Below are positions 6,974 through 13,349 of a stretch of DNA of 13,349 bases, in pieces. The stretch is from NCBI GenBank assembly GCA_039933015.1, contig JBDTOX010000129.1, forward strand, positions 1 through 13,349, in the 5' to 3' direction. The translations under genes were made by a program, and so were the position numbers. The notes under the pieces are model-generated. The model did no database searches, was not told the origin of the DNA, and was given only the letters and a program-made list of their open reading frames with translations. Numbering within the stretch: position 1 is the stretch's first letter; each line of letters opens with the position of its first letter. Source of the stretch: JBDTOX01 sp039933015 (GTDB taxonomy: Bacteria; Pseudomonadota; Gammaproteobacteria; Burkholderiales; Methylophilaceae).

Positions 6974-7053
6974 GCAAGGCTTGGTGGAGAGATGGAAAAG
7001 AGATTGCAGATTCCAGCGCCGCAAGGCGTGAGTTCAAGTCTCCTGTCGCACCA
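6974..7053 (+). pseudogene. Decayed tRNA-Leu upstream of tig
   Basis: The 3' half is plainly tRNA-Leu: CCAGCGCCGCAAGGCGTG gives the anticodon-stem 3' side and long variable arm (CGCC-GCAA-GGCG), then AGTTCAAGTCTC is the T-arm, and the end is GCACCA with an encoded CCA. The 5' half (GCAAGGC, then TGGTGGA) is degraded. The D-loop has lost bases and the GGTAGAC part, the anticodon-stem 5' side no longer pairs with TCCAGC, the T-arm side lacks about two bases, and the 7-bp acceptor has only about three good pairs. The length is 80 nt instead of about 85-87. It best recalls the tRNA-Leu(UAG) type, although the loop now reads GCAG. It looks like a relic of the tRNA-Leu I recall before tig in related bacteria. 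Confidence 0.75.
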
Positions 7054-7080
7054 ACCTAATTGAGTCAAGGAATACAGTAC

Positions 7081-8385
7081 ATGCAAGCAACCGTTGAAAC
7101 CATCAGCAATCTGGAACGCCGTATGACGGTGATCGTGCCAAGCAAGCCGATTGAAGAAGAAGTAAATCAACGCATCAATCGCTTGGCACGCACGGCCAAG
7201 CTGTCTGGCTTCCGCCCCGGCAAAGTGCCTTTGAAGTTGGTTCAGCAGCAATATGGCGCCCAGGTGCGTGACGAAGTGCTATCAAGTACCGTTGAACGTA
7301 CTTTTTCTGATGCTGTTGAAGAGAACAAGCTACGTGTTGCTGGTTTTCCCAATATCGAACATAAACCTTTCTCCGAAACAACGGGGCAGTTTGAATATAC
7401 TGCGACCTTCGAGATATTCCCTGAGATTGTTATCGGCGATCTGAGCAAGGCCGAGATTGAGCGTCCGGTGCTGGAAGTGGGCGATGCTGACGTCAAGAAA
7501 ACTATAGACGTGCTGATCAAACAGCGCGCCACTTTTGAGCCGGTCGAGCGTGCCTCGAAAAAGGGCGACAAGGTTAATGTGGCGCTTAAGGCGTCGATTG
7601 ACGGCCAGGAAGTGGAAAGCACTGGTGAGCAAGGAATTGAGCTGGTATTGGGTGAAGACGGCCGCATTGCCGAATTCGACGATAACCTGATTGGTAACAA
7701 GTCCGGTAGTACCAAAATCTTTGAAATTTCCTATCCGGCTGACCACAATCCTGAACAACTCGCCGGCAAGACGGTGAGTTATGAAGTAACGTTTAATAGC
7801 GTTGAGCAAGCCAAGTTGCCGGAAGTTGACGCAGATTTTGCGCGCAGCCTAGGTGTGGTAGATGGTGATGTGGAGAAGATGCAGGCTGAGATCAAGGATA
7901 GCCTGAATCAGGAAGTGGATAAGCGTATTCGCACCAAGCTGAAAGAGCAGGTATTCCAGGCATTGGTCGAGGCTGTTAATCTTGAGCTGCCAAAAGCACT
8001 GATCGGGGTTGAAATCAATCGTCTCATGCAAATGACGCAACAGAATTTGCAGCAACGCGGTGTGGACTTAAGCAATGTCACCCTGGAGCCCAGCATGTTC
8101 GAAGATCAGGCTAAGAGAAGTGCCAGTTTGCGTCTGATCCTGGCTGAGTTGGTAAATAAACATGAATTGCACGCCAAGCCGGAACAAATTCGCGCTATGG
8201 TAGACCAATTTGCACAGGGCTTCGAACAGCCAGAAGATGTTGTGCGCTGGTACTACGAAGACCCTAAGCGCTTGGATGAGCCTGCTGCCTTGGCTACAGA
8301 AGAAAATGTAGTGGCTTGGGTACTCGAGTCCACCAAGGTAAGTGACAAAAATATGAAGTTTGACGACTTGATGGGAAATGCATAA
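7081..8385 (+). CDS. tig: Trigger factor
   Basis: This is the ribosome-bound chaperone and peptidyl-prolyl isomerase that meets nascent chains at the exit tunnel. It has 434 residues, a normal length. The N-terminal domain carries the ribosome-docking signature GFRPGKVP at 43-50. An FKBP-like PPIase domain lies at about 150-245 (KKGDKVNVALKASIDG onward), and the helical SurA-like C-terminal domain forms the cradle. The ATG at 7081 is chosen because AAGGAA (7067-7072) is ideally spaced and MQATVET is the usual start. An in-frame TTG at 7060 lies just after the tRNA-like CCA and is unlikely. Its stop is directly followed by clpP (TAA|ATG), so the two genes are surely co-transcribed. Confidence 0.97.
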   Translation: MQATVETISNLERRMTVIVPSKPIEEEVNQRINRLARTAKLSGFRPGKVPLKLVQQQYGAQVRDEVLSSTVERTFSDAVEENKLRVAGFPNIEHKPFSETTGQFEYTATFEIFPEIVIGDLSKAEIERPVLEVGDADVKKTIDVLIKQRATFEPVERASKKGDKVNVALKASIDGQEVESTGEQGIELVLGEDGRIAEFDDNLIGNKSGSTKIFEISYPADHNPEQLAGKTVSYEVTFNSVEQAKLPEVDADFARSLGVVDGDVEKMQAEIKDSLNQEVDKRIRTKLKEQVFQALVEAVNLELPKALIGVEINRLMQMTQQNLQQRGVDLSNVTLEPSMFEDQAKRSASLRLILAELVNKHELHAKPEQIRAMVDQFAQGFEQPEDVVRWYYEDPKRLDEPAALATEENVVAWVLESTKVSDKNMKFDDLMGNA

Positions 8386-9012
8386 ATGGCAACAAATAGT
8401 CAGTGGGAGCCACAAGGCTTGGGACTTATCCCCATTGTGGTTGAGCAGAGCGGTCGCGGCGAGCGTTCCTACGATATTTACTCGCGCTTGCTTAAAGAGC
8501 GTGTGGTTTTTCTGGTGGGTCCAGTCAATGACATGACGGCTAACCTTGTGGTTGCACAATTGCTGTTTTTAGAAGCTGACAATCCAGATAAAGACATTTC
8601 TTTCTACATCAATTCTCCGGGTGGTTCGGTAACGGCTGGTATGGCTATTTACGACACCATGCAATTTATTAAACCGGATGTCAGCACATTGTGTACTGGT
8701 CAAGCAGCTAGCATGGGTGCGTTGTTGTTGACAGCAGGTGCCAAAGGCAAGCGCTTCATGTTGCCAAATTCTCGTGTAATGATTCACCAGCCATTGGGTG
8801 GCTTTCAAGGCCAGGCCTCGGACATAGAAATACATGCAAAAGAAATTCTCTTTTTGCGTGAGCGCTTGAATCAGATCATGGCGTACCACACTGGCAAGTC
8901 GCTTGAGAAGATTGCCAACGATACCGACCGTGATAACTTCATGAGTGCTGAGCAGGCCGTGAGCTATGGGTTGGTTGATAAGGTCATTGCCAACCGCAAT
9001 GATGCCGCATAA
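8386..9012 (+). CDS. clpP: ATP-dependent Clp protease proteolytic subunit
   Basis: A serine protease (peptidase S14) that forms the double-heptamer chamber of ClpXP and ClpAP in the cytoplasm. It has 208 residues. The catalytic triad is S109 (GQAASMGA), H134 (VMIHQPLGGF) and D183 (DRDNFMSA), each two positions before the E. coli precursor residues. A short propeptide-like N-terminus is present. The start codon abuts the tig stop; GGGA inside the end of tig serves as ribosome-binding site. clpX follows after 34 bp. Confidence 0.98.
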   Translation: MATNSQWEPQGLGLIPIVVEQSGRGERSYDIYSRLLKERVVFLVGPVNDMTANLVVAQLLFLEADNPDKDISFYINSPGGSVTAGMAIYDTMQFIKPDVSTLCTGQAASMGALLLTAGAKGKRFMLPNSRVMIHQPLGGFQGQASDIEIHAKEILFLRERLNQIMAYHTGKSLEKIANDTDRDNFMSAEQAVSYGLVDKVIANRNDAA

Positions 9013-9046
9013 GATTACATCGTCAGTATTGAATTAGGATAGCTTT

Positions 9047-10315
9047 ATGACTACCAAAGCCGAAGGCGAAAAGTTACTGTATTGCTCGTTTTGCGGCAAA
9101 AGTCAGCACGAGGTCAGAAAGCTGATTGCGGGCCCTTCAGTATTCATTTGTGATGAATGCGTAGATCTTTGCAACGACATTATCCGCGAAGAAGTTCAGG
9201 ATGAAAGTGGGCTCAAGGCGCGTGACAGCAGTCTGCCGACCCCCAAGGAAATTTGTGCGATTCTGGACCAGTATGTAATTGGTCAAACTTCTGCCAAAAA
9301 AAGCCTGGCTGTTGCGGTTTACAACCACTACAAGCGCCTTGATCAAACCACTCAAAAAGATGACGTGGAAATTGCCAAGAGTAATATTCTGCTTATTGGC
9401 CCAACAGGCTCGGGTAAAACCCTGCTCGCGCAGACCCTTGCCCGAGTACTGGATGTGCCTTTTGTTATTGCGGATGCCACCACACTGACAGAAGCAGGTT
9501 ATGTCGGTGAAGATGTGGAAAATATCATGCAAAAGTTGCTGCAAAAGTGCGACTATGAAGTTGAAAAAGCACAGCGCGGCATTGTCTATATTGATGAAAT
9601 CGACAAGATTTCACGCAAGTCAGATAACCCATCTATTACCCGTGATGTGTCGGGTGAAGGCGTGCAGCAGGCATTGCTCAAGTTGATCGAGGGCACGATT
9701 GCTTCTGTGCCGCCACAAGGCGGGCGCAAACACCCGAATCAGGAATTCATTCAGCTTGATACCACAAATATCCTCTTTATCTGTGGAGGTGCATTTGATG
9801 GCCTGGATAAAGTCATCCGTCGCCGTTCAGAAAAAGGTGGTATTGGTTTTGGAGCTGAAGTAAAGAGCAAGGACGACGCTCGCGCTATTGGAGAAGTGCT
9901 GCGAGACGTAGAGCCTGAAGATTTGATCAAATTTGGCTTGATTCCAGAATTTGTAGGCCGTTTGCCGGCTGTCGCCACACTGGAATCGTTGGACGAAGCC
10001 GCCTTGATGAAAATCCTGGTGGAGCCTAAAAACGCACTCACCAAGCAATACACCAAGCTGTTCAAGATGGAGGGTGTTGAGCTGGAATTCCGAGAAGCAG
10101 CACTGCTTCTCATTTCTAAAAAAGCACTGGAACGCAAGACTGGCGCGCGTGGTTTGCGCTCCATCATGGAGCATGCTTTGCTAGAGATCATGTTTGATCT
10201 GCCCTCGCTGCCGAACCTGAGTAAAGTAGTGGTGGATGATGGTGTTGTTCGTGGCGATACGCCGCCGATTCTGATTTACTCTGAACAGCCACGTGTGGCG
10301 GAGTCTGCTAGTTAA
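9047..10315 (+). CDS. clpX: ClpX, ATP-dependent unfoldase of ClpXP
   Basis: An AAA+ unfoldase that recognises tagged proteins and feeds them into ClpP. It has 422 residues. The N-terminal zinc-binding domain has C13/C16 and C35/C38. Walker A is GPTGSGKT (118-125) and Walker B is IVYIDEID (179-186). The pore loop GYVGED is at 151-156, the RKH loop at 227-229, the ClpP-docking IGF tripeptide at 266-268, the arginine finger is R305 and sensor 2 is R368 (TGARGLRS). All key residues are present, so it should be active with the adjacent ClpP. AGGA at 9036-9039 is the ribosome-binding site. Confidence 0.98.
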   Translation: MTTKAEGEKLLYCSFCGKSQHEVRKLIAGPSVFICDECVDLCNDIIREEVQDESGLKARDSSLPTPKEICAILDQYVIGQTSAKKSLAVAVYNHYKRLDQTTQKDDVEIAKSNILLIGPTGSGKTLLAQTLARVLDVPFVIADATTLTEAGYVGEDVENIMQKLLQKCDYEVEKAQRGIVYIDEIDKISRKSDNPSITRDVSGEGVQQALLKLIEGTIASVPPQGGRKHPNQEFIQLDTTNILFICGGAFDGLDKVIRRRSEKGGIGFGAEVKSKDDARAIGEVLRDVEPEDLIKFGLIPEFVGRLPAVATLESLDEAALMKILVEPKNALTKQYTKLFKMEGVELEFREAALLLISKKALERKTGARGLRSIMEHALLEIMFDLPSLPNLSKVVVDDGVVRGDTPPILIYSEQPRVAESAS

Positions 10316-10371
10316 CCTATAAGCTAAGACGACCAGTTAAGCCTTAGTAGTACGGGGGTTTTGCACTGGTA

Positions 10372-10399
10372 CTTGAAGCGCTGGTGTTTGTCCCCATTT
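10372..10399 (+). promoter_or_regulatory. Sigma-32 heat-shock promoter of lon
   Basis: CTTGAA (10372-10377), a 14-bp spacer, then CCCCATTT (10392-10399) match the RpoH consensus (CTTGAA, 13-17 bp, CCCCATnT) almost perfectly. The position fits lon, a known heat-shock gene in E. coli. The predicted transcript start is near 10404-10408. Confidence 0.8.
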
Positions 10400-10410
10400 G
10401 AATGACATAG

Positions 10411-10433
10411 GCGTATGGCATGTTGCCATACGC
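10411..10433 (+). other. Perfect 10-bp hairpin in the lon leader
   Basis: GCGTATGGCA-TGT-TGCCATACGC is a perfect inverted repeat that begins a few bases after the predicted heat-shock transcript start and ends 10 bases before the GAAGG ribosome-binding site. There is no T-run, so it is not a terminator. It could stabilise the mRNA 5' end or bind a regulator; it is not a CIRCE element. Confidence 0.65.
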
Positions 10434-10455
10434 AGCCAACACTGAAGGTTTTTCC

Positions 10456-12894
10456 ATGACAGAACAAACTTTGCCGGCTTTTTCTCCGGACTCGGGTCTA
10501 CTGCCATTGCTGCCTCTGCGCGATGTGGTGGTATATCCTCATCTTGTAATTCCTTTGTTCGTCGGTCGCGCTAAATCAGTTAGAGCGTTGGAACTTGCCT
10601 CCGAACACAATAAGCAAATTCTTCTGGTGGCGCAGAAATCCCCCAATAAAGATGAGCCTGATGCTTCCGATTTATATGATGTAGGTACCATTGCCACCGT
10701 TCTGCAGATGCTTAAATTACCCGATGGCACAGTGAAAGTGTTGGTGGAGGGGGTTCATCGCGCCAAAGTAATCGAGTTCATTGAAACTGAAGATTGCTTT
10801 GCTGCCAAAGCTGAACTCGTAGATATTGGCACGGATGAGGTTAGCGAAACCCAGGCACTGATGCGCACGGTTTTTACGCAGTTTGATCAGTACGTCAAGC
10901 TGAACAAGAAAATTCCTCCAGAAATTCTGACTTCATTGGCTACCATTGATGATGCAGGACGTCTGGCCGATACCATCACTGCTCACCTTTCACTCAAGTT
11001 GGATGAAAAGCAGAAAATTCTCGAGATGTTCAGTGTTTCTGAGCGGTTGGAGCATTTGTTGAGCTTACTGGAAGCCGAAATTGATATACTGCAGGTTGAA
11101 AAGCGCATCCGTGGGCGTGTCAAGCGCCAGATGGAAAAGAGTCAGCGTGAGTATTACCTGAATGAGCAAGTGAAAGCGATCCAGAAAGAGTTGGGCGAAC
11201 AGGACGAAAACGCCGACTTCGACGACCTGGAGAAACGTATCAAATCAGCACGTATGCCTAAGGAAGCCTTAACCAAGGTCGCTGCTGAGATGAAAAAACT
11301 CAAGATGATGTCACCGATGTCCGCTGAGGCGTCAGTGGTACGCAATTACATTGAAACTCTGGTTAATTTGCCATGGAAGAAAAAGACCAAAATCAGCAAG
11401 GATCTTCTTGCCGCTGAGGATATCCTGAATGCCGATCACTATGGCCTGGAAAAGGTCAAGGAGCGCATCATAGAGTATCTCGCCGTCCAGCAGCGTGTTG
11501 ACAAGCTTAAGGCACCTATTTTATGTCTGGTTGGTCCGCCTGGCGTGGGTAAGACTTCACTTGGACAGAGTATCGCCAAGGCAATTAACCGCAAGTTCGT
11601 GCGTGTGGCTCTTGGCGGCGTACGTGACGAATCCGAGATTCGTGGCCATCGACGTACCTATATTGGCTCCATGCCAGGCAAAGTGCTGCAAAGCATGACC
11701 AAGGTCGGAGTAAAGAACCCGCTGTTCCTGCTTGACGAAGTTGACAAAATGGGCCAGGACTTTCGTGGCGACCCATCCTCAGCTTTACTTGAGGTGTTGG
11801 ATCCTGAGCAAAACCATACTTTTGTCGACCATTACGTTGAGGTCGAATATGACTTATCCGACGTAATGTTCGTGGCGACGGCTAACTCGCTTAATATTCC
11901 TGCGCCATTGCTGGACCGGATGGAAGTGATTCGCCTGGCTGGTTACACCGAAGAAGAGAAGGTCAATATTGCCATGCGCTATTTGCTGCCCAAGCAGCTC
12001 ACAATACATGGCCTTAAAGAGAATGAGATTAGCGTGTCAGAGAGCACTATCCGCGATATAGTGCGTTACTATACGCGTGAAGCTGGTGTGCGTAGCCTGG
12101 ATCGTGAGATTTCAAAAATCTGCCGTAAGGTAGTGAAAGAGTTACTAACTACCAAAGCTAAAACCGGCAGTAAAACTACTCGTAAAATCAGTGTGACACC
12201 GCGTAACCTGGATAAATATTTGGGAGTGCAACGTTTTGATTACGGCATCGCCGCAAAAGAAAATCAGGTCGGGCAAGTCACGGGTTTGGCCTGGACTGAA
12301 GTCGGCGGTGAACTGCTGACAATTGAATCGGTATTGCTGCCAGGTAAGGGTAAAACCATTACCACGGGTAAACTGGGTGAGGTGATGCAGGAGTCGATAC
12401 AGGCAGCTATGAGTGTGGTTCGTAATCGTGCCAAACGTCTTGGTATCGCTGAAGACTTTCATGAAAAAAATGATATTCACATTCACTTGCCAGAAGGTGC
12501 TACACCTAAAGATGGACCAAGCGCCGGTATAGGCATATGCACTGCACTGGTTTCGGTGTTAACTAATACCCCAGTTCGCGCTGATGTTGCAATGACCGGT
12601 GAAATCACTTTGCGCGGGGAAGTATTGCCGATTGGTGGGCTCAAAGAGAAGCTGTTAGCAGCGCATCGGGGTGGCATTAAGACGGTTTTGATCCCGGAGC
12701 AGAATGTGAAAGATCTGGCAGAAATCCATGAAAATATAAAGAATTACCTGGATATCCATCCAGTGAAATGGATAGACGACGTACTTGAGCTGGCCCTGGA
12801 GCACGTACCAAAGGCAGTTGAGGGGGACGTACCTGTTACGGATGTTGGATCGGGTGAAAATACGCCTGAATCAACCCCTGTAACCAAGCATTGA
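10456..12894 (+). CDS. lon: ATP-dependent Lon protease (LonA)
   Basis: An AAA+ serine protease that degrades misfolded and short-lived regulatory proteins in the cytoplasm. It has 812 residues, slightly longer than E. coli Lon (784), partly from an acidic, low-complexity tail. The order is N-terminal substrate domain (LLPLLPLRDVVVYPH onward), coiled-coil linker (about 185-260), AAA+ with Walker A GPPGVGKT (360-367) and Walker B FLLDEVDKM (D427, E428), and a protease domain with the S689/K732 dyad (PKDGPSAG, GGLKEKLLAA). I take ATG 10456, which has GAAGG seven bases before it. An in-frame ATG at 10420 lies in the leader hairpin and is unlikely. The gene has its own heat-shock promoter. Confidence 0.97.
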   Translation: MTEQTLPAFSPDSGLLPLLPLRDVVVYPHLVIPLFVGRAKSVRALELASEHNKQILLVAQKSPNKDEPDASDLYDVGTIATVLQMLKLPDGTVKVLVEGVHRAKVIEFIETEDCFAAKAELVDIGTDEVSETQALMRTVFTQFDQYVKLNKKIPPEILTSLATIDDAGRLADTITAHLSLKLDEKQKILEMFSVSERLEHLLSLLEAEIDILQVEKRIRGRVKRQMEKSQREYYLNEQVKAIQKELGEQDENADFDDLEKRIKSARMPKEALTKVAAEMKKLKMMSPMSAEASVVRNYIETLVNLPWKKKTKISKDLLAAEDILNADHYGLEKVKERIIEYLAVQQRVDKLKAPILCLVGPPGVGKTSLGQSIAKAINRKFVRVALGGVRDESEIRGHRRTYIGSMPGKVLQSMTKVGVKNPLFLLDEVDKMGQDFRGDPSSALLEVLDPEQNHTFVDHYVEVEYDLSDVMFVATANSLNIPAPLLDRMEVIRLAGYTEEEKVNIAMRYLLPKQLTIHGLKENEISVSESTIRDIVRYYTREAGVRSLDREISKICRKVVKELLTTKAKTGSKTTRKISVTPRNLDKYLGVQRFDYGIAAKENQVGQVTGLAWTEVGGELLTIESVLLPGKGKTITTGKLGEVMQESIQAAMSVVRNRAKRLGIAEDFHEKNDIHIHLPEGATPKDGPSAGIGICTALVSVLTNTPVRADVAMTGEITLRGEVLPIGGLKEKLLAAHRGGIKTVLIPEQNVKDLAEIHENIKNYLDIHPVKWIDDVLELALEHVPKAVEGDVPVTDVGSGENTPESTPVTKH

Positions 12895-12906
12895 GCTTAA
12901 TAATTG

Positions 12907-12937
12907 GCGGGAAAGGCTTGACATGGCTATTTCCCGC
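12907..12937 (+). terminator. Inverted repeat behind lon, possible terminator
   Basis: GCGGGAAA (12907-12914) and TTTCCCGC (12930-12937) form a perfect 8-bp stem 12 bp after the lon stop. The loop is 15 bases and the following TTGATAT is only partly T-rich, so termination would be moderate. The loop contains the -35 box of the hupB promoter. Confidence 0.5.
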
Positions 12938-12947
12938 TTGATATAAA
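12918..12947 (+). promoter_or_regulatory. Sigma-70 promoter of hupB
   Basis: A perfect TTGACA (12918-12923), an 18-bp spacer and TATAAA (12942-12947, 5/6) make a strong housekeeping promoter. The predicted start is near 12954, about 48 bases before the GTG start of hupB. Confidence 0.75.
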
Positions 12948-12952
12948 GCTGG

Positions 12953-12970
12953 GGCAGGGTTGCACCTGCC
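12953..12970 (+). other. 5'-end hairpin of the hupB transcript
   Basis: GGCAGG-GTTGCA-CCTGCC is a perfect 6-bp GC-rich stem that starts right at the predicted transcript start. It is followed by ATTTCTT, so it might also act as a late terminator for read-through from lon. Role unproven. Confidence 0.5.
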
Positions 12971-13001
12971 ATTTCTTAATAATGTCGAAAGGGGATTACA
13001 C

Positions 13002-13274
13002 GTGAACAAGTCTGAACTGATTGATCAAATAGCCAAAGCTGCTGGTATTTCTAAAGCTGCTGCTGGTCGTTCTTTGGATGCAACCACCGCGGCAGTCACA
13101 AAAGCTCTGAAAACGGGTGATCTTGTTACCCTGATCGGCTTTGGTACGTTCTATGTTGGTAAGCGTGCCGCTCGTAACGGTCGCAATCCTCGCACAGGCG
13201 CCACCATTAAGATTGGGGCTGCAAATTCTCCTAAGTTTAGGGCTGGCAAAGCGCTTAAAGATGCTGTAAACTAA
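13002..13274 (+). CDS. hupB: DNA-binding protein HU (beta-type)
   Basis: A small histone-like protein that bends and compacts DNA in the nucleoid. From the GTG at 13002 it has 90 residues, exactly the usual HU length, beginning MNKSELIDQIAKAAGIS. GFGTF (46-50) and the RNP.TG arm tip with the intercalating P63 (GRNPRTGATIKI) are present. GAAAGGGG before the GTG is a strong ribosome-binding site. An upstream in-frame start at 12960 would lie inside the leader hairpin and is rejected. The gene sits between lon and tRNA-Val, as is common in related genomes. Confidence 0.97.
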   Translation: MNKSELIDQIAKAAGISKAAAGRSLDATTAAVTKALKTGDLVTLIGFGTFYVGKRAARNGRNPRTGATIKIGAANSPKFRAGKALKDAVN

Positions 13275-13295
13275 CGTTCTTTGTTGATGCATTCA

Positions 13296-13349
13296 GGGTG
13301 CTTAGCTCAGTTGGTAGAGCGTCGCCCTTACAAGGCGAATGTCGGCGGT
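13296..13349 (+). tRNA. tRNA-Val (anticodon TAC), 3' end outside the window
   Basis: The sequence starts with acceptor strand GGGTGCT, a D-arm GCTC-AGTTGGTA-GAGC, and an anticodon arm TCGCC-CTTACAA-GGCGA with anticodon TAC, which reads GTA (Val). The variable loop and the first part of the T-arm (GGCGG, then T) follow before the window ends. The visible stems pair perfectly, so it should be functional. Confidence 0.95.

Noticed and set aside
7060..7080. TTG at 7060 as the tig start
   Set aside because: It sits a few bases after the tRNA-like CCA without a ribosome-binding site, and the ATG at 7081 fits the family.
6967..7251. Minus-strand open frame over the tRNA relic and start of tig
   Set aside because: It is antisense to the well-supported tig coding region and resembles no family; the same holds for the other long antisense frames in this window.
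10411..10433. CIRCE/HrcA operator before lon
   Set aside because: The arms do not resemble TTAGCACTC and GAGTGCTAA and the spacer is 3 rather than 9 bases.
10420..10455. Upstream in-frame ATG as the lon start, adding 12 residues
   Set aside because: It lies in the perfect leader hairpin and has no ribosome-binding site. ATG 10456 has GAAGG at ideal spacing and gives the usual Lon N-terminus.
12960..13001. Upstream in-frame start for hupB
   Set aside because: It falls in the leader hairpin next to the predicted transcript start. GTG 13002 has a strong ribosome-binding site and yields the exact 90-residue HU.
1..13349. CRISPR arrays, insertion sequences, prophage or defence genes
   Set aside because: No regularly spaced repeats, transposase or integrase frames were seen; the content is conserved housekeeping plus a two-component module.

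Overview
This window looks like chromosomal DNA from a betaproteobacterium. The main evidence is the conserved block tig-clpP-clpX-lon-hupB-tRNA-Val, supported by the Lon and HU protein sequences, a TIGR02001-type (TorF-like) outer-membrane protein and a moderate GC content. Nitrosomonadales in the broad sense (for example Methylophilaceae or Gallionellaceae) is my guess from gene content. I cannot name a genus from sequence alone.

Left part (1-4826): the 3' portion of an outer-membrane beta-barrel gene meets, at a perfect bidirectional terminator, a minus-strand gene for a membrane protein with three PAS-like regions and no output domain. Divergent from that gene, after only 56 bp, is a two-component pair: a NarX/NarQ-type membrane histidine kinase and a NarL-type response regulator. 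Their reading frames touch at a TAATG junction. The PAS protein, kinase and regulator plausibly form one signalling module. The stimulus and target genes are unknown.

Middle part (4827-7080): a cystathionine gamma-synthase/lyase-like PLP enzyme is followed by a small EutQ-like cupin. The 161 bp between them hold two strong hairpins and a promoter-like sequence. Between the cupin and tig are about 490 bp without a protein gene. They contain a long imperfect inverted repeat, a short direct repeat, an extended -10 promoter, two further hairpins and a clearly decayed tRNA-Leu that ends just before the tig ribosome-binding site.

Right part (7081-13349): trigger factor, ClpP, ClpX, Lon and HU, then the 5' part of tRNA-Val(TAC). 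This is the protein folding and degradation core: trigger factor meets nascent chains, ClpXP and Lon degrade misfolded and regulatory proteins, and HU compacts DNA. tig and clpP abut exactly (TAA|ATG), and clpX follows after 34 bp. lon has its own near-consensus sigma-32 heat-shock promoter. hupB has a promoter with a perfect TTGACA box placed inside the loop of an inverted repeat behind lon.

Most of the window is ordinary housekeeping DNA, and I see no mobile element, CRISPR array or defence system. The points most worth a second look are the tRNA-Leu relic in front of tig, the structured non-coding regions, the recurring hairpin at the predicted 5' end of transcripts, and the PAS-only protein next to the kinase/regulator pair.
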